From positions 186,001-250,000 of the forward strand of contig JAIUNZ010000004.1 of assembly GCA_020161455.1 (NCBI GenBank): a stretch of DNA of 64,000 nt, in the 5' to 3' direction. Numbering within the stretch: the first letter of the stretch is position 1; every line of letters starts with the position of its first letter. Origin of the DNA: Bacteroidota bacterium. GTDB taxonomy: Bacteria > Bacteroidota > Bacteroidia > Flavobacteriales > Flavobacteriaceae. Below the pieces are notes generated by a model. It did no database searches and had not been told where the DNA came from. It worked only from the letters and a program-made list of their open reading frames with translations. The position numbers and the translations under genes are program-made. This document shows, in pieces, positions 34,868-45,112 of this stretch.

Positions 34868-36952
34868 ATGAGCATCAATATACTACAATACGAAAGAGAC
34901 GTATGGAAAACAGCCGATTTACTAATTGCATCAGGAATAAAACAAAGTGATTTTCCTAAATACATGATGCCTTTCTTTGCCTTATTAATGGTAGAAAGTA
35001 GATTAGTACGTGAAGCAAAAAGATTAAAAGAAGATATAGGGGATATTGATATTGAGGACTTTATTGATATGTTTCAATTGGAAGGTTTAGGATATAATGA
35101 TTTTGTAATTCGTAAAAATAAAACACTAAAAGACATTTGTAAAAATGATAAAACTTTCGATGTAGATTTTCACGCCTACTTAAAAGCTTTTGATGCTGAA
35201 ACTAAATATTTGTTAGGTGTTGATAAAGGAACTGAAGAAGAAAAATTCTTAGACATATCAGGTATTAGTGGATTATTGAAAAAGAAAAGAATATTATTTG
35301 AAACAGTTCAAACCTGGAGCGAAATAGATTTAACACCTTTCAACAACTCAGAAATAACAACTTTAGAAGAACATATTAAAAGAAAATGGGCTGATATTTC
35401 GGCAGAAACAGCTGGAGAACAATACACACCTGATGATATTATTACCTTAATTACAGACATTATTGCTTCTAAAATTGAGGACAATGATAAGTTTTTAACA
35501 ATTTATGATCCTACGTGTGGTGGAGGAAATTTACTTTATGGTGTAGAAGATAAAATCAAAGAAAAATTCAAAAGACCTACCAAAACTCACGGACAAGACT
35601 GGAACGATAACTTGTACGCTTTAGCAAAAATAGAAAGTCGATTTAGAACCGATAGTCAAATAGAATACGGAAATACGTTAACAGATATTAAATTCATTGA
35701 AAAGAAATTTGATGTTATTGTTGCCAATCCACCTTACGGTGTAGATTGGAAAGGTTTTCAAAAAGATATTGTAAACGATACTACCGAAAGATTTGTAGCT
35801 CTACCATCAATTTCAGACGGACAATTTTTGTTTACACAACATATTTTATACCAATTGGCAGATGATGGTTTGGCTGTTGTAGTTCACAATGGTTCTACTT
35901 TATTTAGTGGTGATGCAGGTAGTGGTGAAAGTGCTATACGAAAACATTTCTTAGATAATGATTGGGTAGAAGCAATTATTCAAATGCCTACTGATGAATT
36001 TTTCAATACAGGTATTTACACCTATTTATGGATATTCAATAAAAATAAACCATCAGACAGAAAAGATAAAGTAATGCTAATTAATGCTGCTAATTTATTT
36101 GTGCCTTTAAAGAAAAGTAAAGGAAAAAAACGCAAAGAAATGGCAGCTGAAAATAGGTTTGATATTGTTAATGCTTTTACAGATTTTAAAGAAAATGAGT
36201 TCTGTAAAATCTTTGACAAATGGCACTTTTATTTTAACAAGCAATCCATAATGTTAACTAACGTTGATGATGTAGGAAATGCTATCGGAATGCCTAATAA
36301 AGTAACTAAAGACGGAGATATTACAGAAGAAAAAAGCATAAAGCTAGATACTAAAAGTATTTTAATTGTAGATAGTTTCAAAGAAAATGGAATGAAAGCC
36401 ATTAATGAAATGATAATTACAACTTATGATAAAACCAAGTATTCAAGTTTAGCAAATTACTACGAAGACTATTTTAAAGCTTTTGTAAACGATTTTGATT
36501 TTAAAGACGATGCTTTTATCTTAATTGATAATCAAGGTAATTCATTTACGTATGACAATTATAAAGAAAGTATTGTAGTACAAGACAAAAAACAAAAACA
36601 AGAATTTTTAGGTAATGGTAAAATTGTAATCAAATCTTCATTCAAAAAAGCGACTAAAACAAAAGAAGAATACATTTTGGTTACTGCCGAATTAACCAAA
36701 GACCAGCAAAAAGATTATGAAATAATACCGTTTCATCCTGATGAAGAACAAAACAAAAATAACATTGCCACTTTTATGGCAAAATATATTACTAAACCGT
36801 TTGAGTATTTAGACAACACCATTGGAGTAGAAATCAATTTTAATAAAGTATTCTACAAACCAGAGCAATTAAGAGAGATTGTAGAAATTACTGCCGATTT
36901 AATGGAGTTAGAAAAGGAATTAGCTAAACTTGAAACGAGCCTCCAAATATGA
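34868..36952 (+). CDS. hsdM: Type I restriction-modification methyltransferase subunit
   Basis: The 694 residues have an N-terminal helical recognition part and an N6-adenine methylase core. The SAM-binding motif I is YDPTCGGGNLLYG near 215, and catalytic motif IV is NPPYG near 289. A MPTDEFFNTGIYTYLW stretch near 375 is typical of HsdM. The C-terminal ~200 residues extend beyond the smallest HsdM proteins. It methylates the target given by HsdS in an M2S complex. It is the first gene of hsdM-hsdS-hsdR. Confidence 0.93.
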   Translation: MSINILQYERDVWKTADLLIASGIKQSDFPKYMMPFFALLMVESRLVREAKRLKEDIGDIDIEDFIDMFQLEGLGYNDFVIRKNKTLKDICKNDKTFDVDFHAYLKAFDAETKYLLGVDKGTEEEKFLDISGISGLLKKKRILFETVQTWSEIDLTPFNNSEITTLEEHIKRKWADISAETAGEQYTPDDIITLITDIIASKIEDNDKFLTIYDPTCGGGNLLYGVEDKIKEKFKRPTKTHGQDWNDNLYALAKIESRFRTDSQIEYGNTLTDIKFIEKKFDVIVANPPYGVDWKGFQKDIVNDTTERFVALPSISDGQFLFTQHILYQLADDGLAVVVHNGSTLFSGDAGSGESAIRKHFLDNDWVEAIIQMPTDEFFNTGIYTYLWIFNKNKPSDRKDKVMLINAANLFVPLKKSKGKKRKEMAAENRFDIVNAFTDFKENEFCKIFDKWHFYFNKQSIMLTNVDDVGNAIGMPNKVTKDGDITEEKSIKLDTKSILIVDSFKENGMKAINEMIITTYDKTKYSSLANYYEDYFKAFVNDFDFKDDAFILIDNQGNSFTYDNYKESIVVQDKKQKQEFLGNGKIVIKSSFKKATKTKEEYILVTAELTKDQQKDYEIIPFHPDEEQNKNNIATFMAKYITKPFEYLDNTIGVEINFNKVFYKPEQLREIVEITADLMELEKELAKLETSLQI

Positions 36953-37030
36953 TATTACTAATAAAAGTATTGAGTTTTATACTTCCAATAAAATATAAAC
37001 AAAAATTGGTCACAAACAAAAATTAGTAAT

Positions 37031-38347
37031 ATGATAACATACGAAAACTATAAAAAATCAGGCATTGAGTGGTTGGGTGATATTCCATCAAATTGGAAAA
37101 CAATTCGTACTACAGATGTTAGTATATCTAATAAGTCTTTAAATAGAAACTTACTAGAAAATAATTTATTATCATTGAGTTATGGTAAGATAATTAGAAA
37201 AGATATAAATACTGCTGTAGGGTTACTACCTGCATCATTTGAGAACTACCAAATTGTTGAAAAGGGTGATATTATATTAAGACTTACTGACTTACAAAAC
37301 GATAAGAAAAGTTTAAGAGTAGGTCTTGTTGAAGAAAAAGGTATTATTACGTCTGCCTATCTTGGTTTAAAATTAAATAGCAATGTTAACTCTAAGTTTA
37401 TTTTCTATTTATTGTACTCTTATGATATTAACAAGGTATTTTATTCTCAAGGCGGTAGTATGAGACAATCGATGAAGTTTGACGATTTTAAATCGATTTA
37501 TTTAGTAATCCCAGACGAACATAGTCAAAAGCAAATAGCAACTTACCTTGACAATAAAACCGAGGCAATTGACAAAAAAATAGACTTACTTTCCAAAAAA
37601 ATAAATTATTATAAAGAGTATTGTAAAAGCATAATTAATGAAACAGTTTGCAAAGGTTTGGACAAAAATGTGAAGTTAAAAGAAACCGAACTAGGATTTA
37701 AGGTAAATTCAAATTATAATAATTATAGATTAAAAGATTTAGGGAAATTGTACAGTGGTTTATCTGGTAAAGCTGGTGATGATTTTAACCAAGATATTAA
37801 TATTAATAATAAAGGTTTTATTCCTTTTACTAATATAGCAAACAACATCTATCTAAAAAAAGACCATTTAGGTACTGTTGTAGTTTATGAAAACGAAAAA
37901 CAGAATAAAGTAAAAAAAGGAGATATTTTCTTTTTAATGAGTTCAGAAGGTTATGAAGATATCGGGAAATCAGCAATTTTAGATGATGAATTAGAGGAAA
38001 CTTATTTAAATAGTTTTTGTAAAGGGTTTAGAATGATTAACAAAAAAGCAAATCCATATTTTTTAAACTATATATTACTTTCAGATAATTACAGAAAACA
38101 ACTAACTGTTGAGGGTAAGGGTTTTACAAGGATTAATTTAAAGATGGAAAAAGTAAATGATTTTGTAGTTTACATTCCTAAGTCTATCCAAGAACAAAAC
38201 AATATTGTTGAATATATTGACACTAAAACACAAACTATTGATAAAATAATTAAAAATATAAATTCACAAATTACAATATTGAAACAGCTTCGTAAAACAT
38301 TAATTAATGATGTAGTTACAGGTAAAATAAAAGTAACACAAGACTAA
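37031..38347 (+). CDS. hsdS: Type I restriction specificity subunit
   Basis: The 438 residues have two target-recognition domains, starting at SGIEWLGDIPSNWKT near residue 10 and at YRLKDLGKLYSGLSGKAG near 236. Each is followed by a coiled-coil spacer (KQIATYLDNKTEAIDKKIDL and EYIDTKTQTIDKIIK). It directs methylation and cutting to a bipartite sequence that cannot be read from the protein. It ends one base before hsdR. The two domains appear intact with no sign of phase inversion. Confidence 0.92.
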   Translation: MITYENYKKSGIEWLGDIPSNWKTIRTTDVSISNKSLNRNLLENNLLSLSYGKIIRKDINTAVGLLPASFENYQIVEKGDIILRLTDLQNDKKSLRVGLVEEKGIITSAYLGLKLNSNVNSKFIFYLLYSYDINKVFYSQGGSMRQSMKFDDFKSIYLVIPDEHSQKQIATYLDNKTEAIDKKIDLLSKKINYYKEYCKSIINETVCKGLDKNVKLKETELGFKVNSNYNNYRLKDLGKLYSGLSGKAGDDFNQDININNKGFIPFTNIANNIYLKKDHLGTVVVYENEKQNKVKKGDIFFLMSSEGYEDIGKSAILDDELEETYLNSFCKGFRMINKKANPYFLNYILLSDNYRKQLTVEGKGFTRINLKMEKVNDFVVYIPKSIQEQNNIVEYIDTKTQTIDKIIKNINSQITILKQLRKTLINDVVTGKIKVTQD

Positions 38348-38348
38348 T

Positions 38349-41300
38349 ATGAATGAGTTAGATTTACAAGACAAATATTTAGTAAACTTTTTTTGCGAGC
38401 GTCCTGATGGTCTACAATATAACGAGGCTAAAGCAAATACAGTTTCGGCACAATTTTTTATCAATGAAGATTTTAAACATTTCATTTCTGAAACTTCTTT
38501 AAATAAAGATAATTATAGAAAATTACTAAAAAAGTTTAGCAACGAAAAGGAGTTAATCGAAGCATTTACATTGTTTTTAGATGAAAAAATAAAATCATCA
38601 ATGAATATGGCTTTGTTTATTAATACCAATAAATCAGTAACATTTGAAGGTTTAAAATTTCATTTATTTTATCCAAGCGGCAGTGAAACTCACGAAGACA
38701 AATTGTTTGATGAGAATATATTTTCAATTGTTCAGGAGCTTCCTTATACATTCAAATACCAAGGCAAACAATATTTTTCATTTCGTCCTGATTTATCTTT
38801 TTTCCTTAACGGTATATTTTTAGGATATAGCGAATTAAAGAGCAATTGGAACAATCAAAATGCAAAGAAAAATGGTAGAAAGAAAGTTGCAATGGATTAT
38901 CTATCAGCAGCACAAGAATACTTAAAAATTGCTGATGGTAATGATATATCACAAAGTATAAGAAAAGATTTTTTAAAAATATTTGAGAAAGCTATACACA
39001 TTACTTCAACAGATATTAATGAAACATATATTATTAGAAACATTTCAAATCAATTTGAAGAAATAAAAAACACAGTTGTTTCTGGTGAATATGATTTTGA
39101 TAATTATGAAAAAAAGGTATTTAAAGATTTCAAACCTTATCCGTTATTAAATAAAGATGCTGATAAAAACCTAAAGTTTGAAGAGGTGTTTAAAGCATTG
39201 TATGATAAAAAAATGATAGAAAAAGAAATACTCTATTATAATTTTATTGAGCGTGAATTACTTAAAAAAGAAGGAAGTAAAGTAAAAGAATACAAGCATA
39301 ATGACGGTAGATTAATAAGTCCAAGACCTAAACAAAAGTTTGGTGCAGATAAGGTAATTGCAAAAATTAATGAGTTTTTAGAACACGAAAACGAACCTGA
39401 TTATTTCATTAATAAATTAGAAAAAGAACTAAAAGCAAAAGGGATTGGGGAAATTCAAATAAAAGAACTTATTACAAAAAGACAAAAATACCAAAACAAT
39501 AAAAATATCTATTCATTATTGCTTCAATATGCGGCAGGATTTGGTAAAAGTAATATAATTGGATGGACAGCATTACAATTAAAAGATTTACGTAAAGATG
39601 GAAACTATATCTATGATAAAGTGATGTTAGTAGTAGACAGACTGCAATTGAGAGATCAATTAGATAGTATGTTACACAATATGAATATTCAAAAAGGAAT
39701 GTTCTTAGAAGCATCAGACAAAAAAAGCTTTATTACTGCATTAAGTAGTGATAAAAGGGTAATTGTAGTTAATGTTCAAAAGTTTGGAACGGTCAAAGAT
39801 ATTTTAGATGATGAGGTTACTACTAAATTATCAAAATTAAGAATTGCTTTTTTAATTGATGAAATTCATAGAAGTAATAGTGGTGCTCAACACGAAGAAA
39901 TGATTAGTGTTTTCGATGAATTACAAAGTAGTTTCGACAATAATAAAAATTATACTGCATCAATACATAAAAAGAATTTAATTATTGGTTTTACTGCAAC
40001 TCCAAGTGATATTACATTAGCTCGATTTGGAGAATTTAATAAATATGCCGAAGCAGAAAAAATATGGATACCATTTGATAGTTACACAATGAAAGAAGCT
40101 ATTGAAGATGGCTTTATTTTAAATCCTATTAGAGGTATTGTTCCTGTTTCATCAAAAATGATATTCGAAGTTCCTGATAATGACTTAGAAGGATTTGAAG
40201 GAGATTTTGGATATGAAGAAATACCAGAAGATACAGATACAGGAATAGATGATGAAGGTAAAAAATATGCTATTCGAAAAAAGAAAATATATGCAAACAA
40301 AGAAAGAATTGAAGCTATTTCAAAGTTTATTGCAGAAAGATTAGTAACAACAGTTTATCATAATATTAGAGGTAATGCAAAAGCGATGTTGGCTGTTTCT
40401 TCAATTCCAAATGCAATTAGATACAAAAGGTTAATTGAGAAACAATATAAAAATTTAGTAGAACAAAAAAAATACGAAAGATTTAAAGAAGCACCAGTTT
40501 ACATAGTATATTCTGATAGTCAAGACCAACCAAGCAGTAATAATGTTAATGATGGCATTAATGAAAAACAAGTATTGCAAAACTTCAAATTATGTAAAAA
40601 CGGTTTAATAATAGTAGTTGATAAATTACAAACAGGATTTGATGAACCTAAACTACATACCTTATTTTTAGATAAAGAAATTAGAGGTATAAATGCAATT
40701 CAAACAATATCAAGAGTAAACAGAACAACTAAATATAAAAACGATTGTAAAATTATTGACTTTTCATATAAAAATGTAAACGTAAAAAACATTAAACAAG
40801 CATTTGAGCATTTTAGTAATGTTGTAGTTTCTGACTTTGATCCTTTAGGTGATGAAGAAAGATTAGATATTTATTTGAAAGAATTAAAAGACCACGATTT
40901 GTTTAAAACGCATTTTAAAGCCTTTCAAGAATACAACACCACTAATGACGATATAAATCTTATTCTAGCAATAGATAATGATTTTACAAGGTTTATAATG
41001 TCATCAAAGAAAGAAGCAAAGAAATTAAAGCAAATTATTAATGATTATTTCAAAATATTAAATCTCATAGAGTTTGTAATTGAAATAGATAAAAAATATA
41101 GCGAAGAATTATTTTTACAGTTTTGGAGAAAGTTCAGTATTATTTATGGACAAATTAACAAAGGCCAAGATGAAATTGATGATGTAGAAATATATTTTGA
41201 TAATAAAATAGGAATTATTGCTCCACAAGATTATAAAGTAAAAGAAAAGAATAAAGTAACCGGTGTTCCAAATGGTTCAGATGATAATAAATATAAATAC

Positions 41301-41606
41301 AATATTTTAAAAGTTATCGAAAAACGCAATCAAGAGGAAGATGCAATTGCAGAATTAATTGAAGATTTTGAAAATAAAATTGATGCTTTTTTTAGTTTCA
41401 TCAAAGCGGATGAAAATGGTAAAAGATTAATTGCAAAAATCAAAGATGATGGTTCTGCATTCTCTCAGGATGAAATATACACCGACTTCAATAAATTGTA
41501 TAGAAAATATACCATAATGAATAAAGATTTAGGAGAGTTTTTCAAAAGAGAAACAAAAGACATTTTAAACCAATTGTGTGATGACTTTGAAAGAAATTTA
41601 AATTAA
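38349..41606 (+). CDS. hsdR: Type I restriction endonuclease/translocase subunit
   Basis: The 1085 residues begin with a PD-(D/E)xK nuclease (RPDLSFFLNG and GYSELKSNW, near 142-162). A superfamily 2 helicase follows: motif I AAGFGKSN near 394, motif II LIDEIHRSNSG near 503, GFTATPS near 545, and motifs V-VI in DKLQTGFDEP and TISRVNRTTK near 760-800. It cuts unmodified DNA after ATP-driven translocation when joined to M2S. The reading frame is intact. Confidence 0.93.
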   Translation: MNELDLQDKYLVNFFCERPDGLQYNEAKANTVSAQFFINEDFKHFISETSLNKDNYRKLLKKFSNEKELIEAFTLFLDEKIKSSMNMALFINTNKSVTFEGLKFHLFYPSGSETHEDKLFDENIFSIVQELPYTFKYQGKQYFSFRPDLSFFLNGIFLGYSELKSNWNNQNAKKNGRKKVAMDYLSAAQEYLKIADGNDISQSIRKDFLKIFEKAIHITSTDINETYIIRNISNQFEEIKNTVVSGEYDFDNYEKKVFKDFKPYPLLNKDADKNLKFEEVFKALYDKKMIEKEILYYNFIERELLKKEGSKVKEYKHNDGRLISPRPKQKFGADKVIAKINEFLEHENEPDYFINKLEKELKAKGIGEIQIKELITKRQKYQNNKNIYSLLLQYAAGFGKSNIIGWTALQLKDLRKDGNYIYDKVMLVVDRLQLRDQLDSMLHNMNIQKGMFLEASDKKSFITALSSDKRVIVVNVQKFGTVKDILDDEVTTKLSKLRIAFLIDEIHRSNSGAQHEEMISVFDELQSSFDNNKNYTASIHKKNLIIGFTATPSDITLARFGEFNKYAEAEKIWIPFDSYTMKEAIEDGFILNPIRGIVPVSSKMIFEVPDNDLEGFEGDFGYEEIPEDTDTGIDDEGKKYAIRKKKIYANKERIEAISKFIAERLVTTVYHNIRGNAKAMLAVSSIPNAIRYKRLIEKQYKNLVEQKKYERFKEAPVYIVYSDSQDQPSSNNVNDGINEKQVLQNFKLCKNGLIIVVDKLQTGFDEPKLHTLFLDKEIRGINAIQTISRVNRTTKYKNDCKIIDFSYKNVNVKNIKQAFEHFSNVVVSDFDPLGDEERLDIYLKELKDHDLFKTHFKAFQEYNTTNDDINLILAIDNDFTRFIMSSKKEAKKLKQIINDYFKILNLIEFVIEIDKKYSEELFLQFWRKFSIIYGQINKGQDEIDDVEIYFDNKIGIIAPQDYKVKEKNKVTGVPNGSDDNKYKYNILKVIEKRNQEEDAIAELIEDFENKIDAFFSFIKADENGKRLIAKIKDDGSAFSQDEIYTDFNKLYRKYTIMNKDLGEFFKRETKDILNQLCDDFERNLN

Positions 41607-41613
41607 TTTAGTT

Positions 41614-42519
41614 ATGATTTTATTTAATAATAATTCAAATAAACTTTCACAAGTAAAAGAAAAACCTTTTAAACTTGAGCGAGAAATTCAAAATATTTTT
41701 GAAAATAATTTATCAGAAATAATGGGTTTGCAATTGGTTAAATCGGAATTTTCTATTAAAAACAAGCGAATTGACACCTTGGCTTTTGATAAACAAACAC
41801 AAGCATTTATTATAATTGAATATAAGAGAGATAAAAATTATAGTGTTGTAGACCAAGGCTTGACATATCTTAATATTATGCTTCAAAACAGAGCAGAATT
41901 CATATTAACTTACAATGAGACATTAAACCAATTGTTACATAGTAAAGATGTTGATTGGACACAATCAAGGGTTGCTTTTGTTTCTCCAAGTTTTACAGAA
42001 AACCAAATATCTGCAAGTGACTTTAAAGATTTAGGTATAGAATTATGGGAAATTAAGCAATTTGAAAATAATATAATAAGTGTAAATAGTATTAAAAAAA
42101 GTAATTCAGCACAAAGTATTAAGCCACTTTTAGAGAATAATGAAAGCTTCAAAGAAGTAAAAGAGAATATAAAGGTCTATACAGAAGAAGATCATTATAA
42201 AAATGGCTCAGATACAACTATTGAATTATACGAGAAGTTTAAATCTTCATTATTTAATTTAGCAGACAATATTGAAATAGTACCTCAAAAGTTTTACATT
42301 GCTTTTAAAAAAGGCAGTAATATTACAGATATAGAAATGCAAAAAAAAGGATTAAAAATTTTCATTAATGCAAAATACGGTACAATTAACGACCCTAGAA
42401 ACATTGCTAAAGATGTATCAAATATTGGGCATAGAGGGAATGGTGAATATCAAATACAGATTGAAAATGATAACGATTTGGAATATATTATGAGTTTAAT
42501 TAAACAAATTATAAAATAA
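41614..42519 (+). CDS. DUF5655 protein with N-terminal nuclease-like fold
   Basis: The 301 residues start with a PD-(D/E)xK-like part (KRIDTLAFDKQTQAFIIIEY, then KRDKNY near 70), similar to NucS or restriction-like folds. A C-terminal DUF5655 domain follows (about 200-301, YEKFKSSLFNLADNIEIVPQ; KYGTINDPRNIAKDVSNIGH). Such genes commonly lie next to restriction systems; the activity is unknown. Its stop overlaps the next ATG (TAATG), linking it to the secreted nuclease. Confidence 0.78.
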   Translation: MILFNNNSNKLSQVKEKPFKLEREIQNIFENNLSEIMGLQLVKSEFSIKNKRIDTLAFDKQTQAFIIIEYKRDKNYSVVDQGLTYLNIMLQNRAEFILTYNETLNQLLHSKDVDWTQSRVAFVSPSFTENQISASDFKDLGIELWEIKQFENNIISVNSIKKSNSAQSIKPLLENNESFKEVKENIKVYTEEDHYKNGSDTTIELYEKFKSSLFNLADNIEIVPQKFYIAFKKGSNITDIEMQKKGLKIFINAKYGTINDPRNIAKDVSNIGHRGNGEYQIQIENDNDLEYIMSLIKQIIK

Positions 42520-42992
42520 TGAAATATAAATTTAAGTTATTGTTTTTTTTACTCTTCACTAATTTTATTTATTGTCAAACAACCTTTACAGCTAAAGTTG
42601 TTGGGATAAAAGACGGTGATACTGTTGTTGTATTAGATAGTTTAAACAATCAAACTACATTAAGGTTAGCAGAAATTGATACACCAGAAAAAAGTCAACC
42701 ATTTGGTACAAAAGCAAAGCAATTCACATCAGACCAAATATATCTAAAAAAAATAAAATATGTTGTAACAGATGTTGACAGATATGATCGCTCAATTGCG
42801 ATGATATATTATGTTACAGACAATAAATATTTATCAGCAGAAATTATAAAGGCAGGAATGGGTTGGCACTACAAAAGATATTCTACTTCCAAAGAATTGG
42901 CAGAATTTGAAATCAGTGCAAGAAAAAATAAAATAGGTCTCTGGGTAGATAGTAACCCTGTAGAACCATCTGAATGGAGAAACAAACAATAA
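42519..42992 (+). CDS. Secreted staphylococcal-nuclease-like protein
   Basis: The 157 residues have a signal peptide (LLFFLLFTNFIYCQ), then an OB-fold nuclease. Catalytic residues correspond to Arg and Glu in LRLAEIDTPE near 49-58 and Arg in DRYDRSIAMIYY near 91. It should cut DNA or RNA using calcium, outside the cytoplasm. It is coupled to DUF5655, an odd partnership for a secreted enzyme. Confidence 0.85.
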   Translation: MKYKFKLLFFLLFTNFIYCQTTFTAKVVGIKDGDTVVVLDSLNNQTTLRLAEIDTPEKSQPFGTKAKQFTSDQIYLKKIKYVVTDVDRYDRSIAMIYYVTDNKYLSAEIIKAGMGWHYKRYSTSKELAEFEISARKNKIGLWVDSNPVEPSEWRNKQ

Positions 42993-43002
42993 TCTATATA
43001 GT

Positions 43003-43845
43003 TTGATAGAAAATATTACAATAGTAAGAGCTGTACAAATATTAAAGTGCCATGGTACTAATAGTATTCCATTGGAAGTGCTATGTGACGACAATGAAGT
43101 TTATGTTATTAAAACAATGTTCAAAAATCATCCTCCTTTTGAAGATTTAATAAACGAAATTTTATGTAATTATTTTTTTCAATGCTGGGACATACCAGTT
43201 CCAGAACAAGCTTTAGTAATTTTTGATGATGTATTAATTGAACAATACTTACTTGAAAACAAAATATTAAATAAAAAATATATTGATTTTAAGTTTGATA
43301 ATCATTATTTCTATGGGTCTAAATTTTTACCATATACTACAGAAGTTGATTTGTATAATATCACTCTCAAAGATAAACACGATTACAATAAATATGAAAA
43401 TCCAATAGATTTAATAAAGATAGGTGCGTTTGATAAATGGATTGCGAATATGGATAGACGCTCTGATAATCCAAATATATTAGTTGATACTTCAGGTGCT
43501 AAATTCAAATTTGTTCCAATCGATAATACACAATCATTTGCTAATCAAATAAACTATAAAGCTTTAAAAATAGCAATTATGGATACGGTTAATAATAAAT
43601 CAATATTAAATTCGCCTATTACAAAAAGTATTAGTAATTTTGCAAACTCAAAAAAATACAGTAATTTAGCAAAGGAAATCACTAGCAATATTGAAAATTC
43701 CATTGATTTTATTGAGCCAATTTTTGCTAATATTCCTTCTGAATTTGGATTAAGCAAACAAGGAAAAAATAAGATTAAAGAAATATTGTCAGACCAAACA
43801 CGAAATAGTAATATTTCACGTTTATATTTAAATCATTCTAAATGA
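43003..43845 (+). CDS. HipA-family kinase
   Basis: The 280 residues require a TTG start at 43003; the first ATG in frame is about 40 codons later and would remove the conserved N-terminal strands. The kinase motifs are clear: FDKWIANMDRRSDNPNIL near 146 (catalytic Asp and Asn) and VPIDNTQSF near 172 (metal-binding Asp). It is shorter than classic HipA and lacks a neighbouring HipB. Its stop overlaps the start of the DUF3037 gene, a pairing I recall from other genomes. The substrate is unknown; toxin or defence kinase is plausible. Confidence 0.8.
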   Translation: MIENITIVRAVQILKCHGTNSIPLEVLCDDNEVYVIKTMFKNHPPFEDLINEILCNYFFQCWDIPVPEQALVIFDDVLIEQYLLENKILNKKYIDFKFDNHYFYGSKFLPYTTEVDLYNITLKDKHDYNKYENPIDLIKIGAFDKWIANMDRRSDNPNILVDTSGAKFKFVPIDNTQSFANQINYKALKIAIMDTVNNKSILNSPITKSISNFANSKKYSNLAKEITSNIENSIDFIEPIFANIPSEFGLSKQGKNKIKEILSDQTRNSNISRLYLNHSK

Positions 43846-44726
43846 AGTCGTTTTACAGCATAATCCGTTTTGTTAATAATCCTCTTAGTAAGGAGAATTT
43901 AGCTATTGGATTAATTATGATTTCAAATGATAAAATTTTTCATAAGTTTTCTGTTGAAAAAATTCAATTAGTTAATAAAATCAATCCTTTAAATTTCAAA
44001 CTATTAGAATACACTATTGATAAAGTAAGTAATTTTATTAAAAGCGAACTTGAAAATGAAGTTTCTTTATTCTCAGACGATAGCAAAGTAAACCTAGAAT
44101 ATTTAAAGAGACTTTCAATTTACAATAATGGTTTTCTTCAATTTGATAGTCCTTCAGTAATTAATATAGATTTTGATGAAGTTAAGTTTAACGACTTCTT
44201 TCATAAATATATTGATTTAGTTATTAAACCTGTTGAGAAAAAAGTAATTGACAATAGTTTTGCTAGAGTTATTAAAAATGTTTTTAGAGAACCTTTAAAA
44301 GACATTATTAATATTGATTACAAAGTTAAAAAAGCAGAAATTCCTAATCTATTCTTTGATTATAAGCTTGATGGCATTGGTTATAATGGTATTATTTATT
44401 CTGTAAAATCAATTGATTTAAATTCAGAAAGACCAATTGACCAAATAAGAAAAGACATTTCAGAATTAGAAAGTTTAAATCCAAGAATTGATTTATTTGG
44501 TAAGTCTAAAGGATTTGAACCGCAATACAATAAACACTACTTAGTTATTGATAAATACAAAGGAAAAAAAGCTAGTTATCATGAATTGTATGAAATACTC
44601 AGTAATCAAAACTCAGATCATTACAAATATCATTTAATTAATTCAGAGGAATTAAAAGACGTTACAAGTGATATTAAAAATGCAAATGCTAATAAATTTA
44701 CTGATTTAATAAACATTTCTAATTAA
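43842..44726 (+). CDS. DUF3037 family protein
   Basis: The 294 residues begin MKSFYSIIRFVNNPLSKENL, the typical DUF3037 opening, followed by alpha/beta sequence with no catalytic motif recognised. It overlaps the HipA-like kinase gene by four bases and is followed by a terminator at 44742. It may regulate or be phosphorylated by the kinase (inference). Confidence 0.78.
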   Translation: MKSFYSIIRFVNNPLSKENLAIGLIMISNDKIFHKFSVEKIQLVNKINPLNFKLLEYTIDKVSNFIKSELENEVSLFSDDSKVNLEYLKRLSIYNNGFLQFDSPSVINIDFDEVKFNDFFHKYIDLVIKPVEKKVIDNSFARVIKNVFREPLKDIINIDYKVKKAEIPNLFFDYKLDGIGYNGIIYSVKSIDLNSERPIDQIRKDISELESLNPRIDLFGKSKGFEPQYNKHYLVIDKYKGKKASYHELYEILSNQNSDHYKYHLINSEELKDVTSDIKNANANKFTDLINISN

Positions 44727-44741
44727 TAAAAATAAAACAAT

Positions 44742-44773
44742 AAGAGTTAACATTTTAGTTAGCTCTTTTTTTT
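44742..44773 (+). terminator. Terminator of the hsd-to-DUF3037 gene run
   Basis: GAGTTAAC and GTTAGCTC arms (one G-U) around ATTTTA, followed by nine T. Confidence 0.82.
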
Positions 44774-44942
44774 ATTACCTCATTCATCTGCACAAAAATC
44801 GCTCCTAGTCCAAGTATTCCTAGCATCAATTCTTTGTTTGCTTCATTTCATTAATAATTAAGAGGAAGCAATAAATAAAAAAATAGGAACGCTATCGCTG
44901 ACCTTTTTGCACCCACCCAACCCAACGCTCTGCCAACGCTCT

Positions 44943-45107
44943 AGTGGTTTTCTCCCAACCCTCTAAGCACTTGTTTTTTCCCATGCTGGGCAAAGCTTTT
45001 TTTGCCTGTTTTATTTTCCCAACCCCATCGCACATAAAACAGGCAAAAAAAGCCCTGCCCTTTCCCAACGCTCGAAAAACAAGAGCTTCCCAACGCTAAA
45101 AACCACT
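44943..45107. repeat. Nested inverted repeats (stem-loop 1)
   Basis: A perfect 20-bp arm at 44995-45014 pairs with 45034-45053 across a 19-base loop. Outside it TTGTTTTT (44971) pairs with AAAAACAA (45075), and AGTGGTTTT (44943) with AAAACCACT (45099). CCAACGCT recurs at about 44922, 44933, 45064 and 45090. The region is richer in C than its surroundings. Confidence 0.75.
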
Positions 45108-45112
45108 CCCAA

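Noticed and set aside
44755-44826. Reverse-strand 23-aa hydrophobic frame (MLGILGLGAIFVQMNEVIKK...)
   Set aside because: It overlaps the terminator of the DUF3037 gene and has no promoter; it could be a small peptide or gene remnant but cannot be supported.
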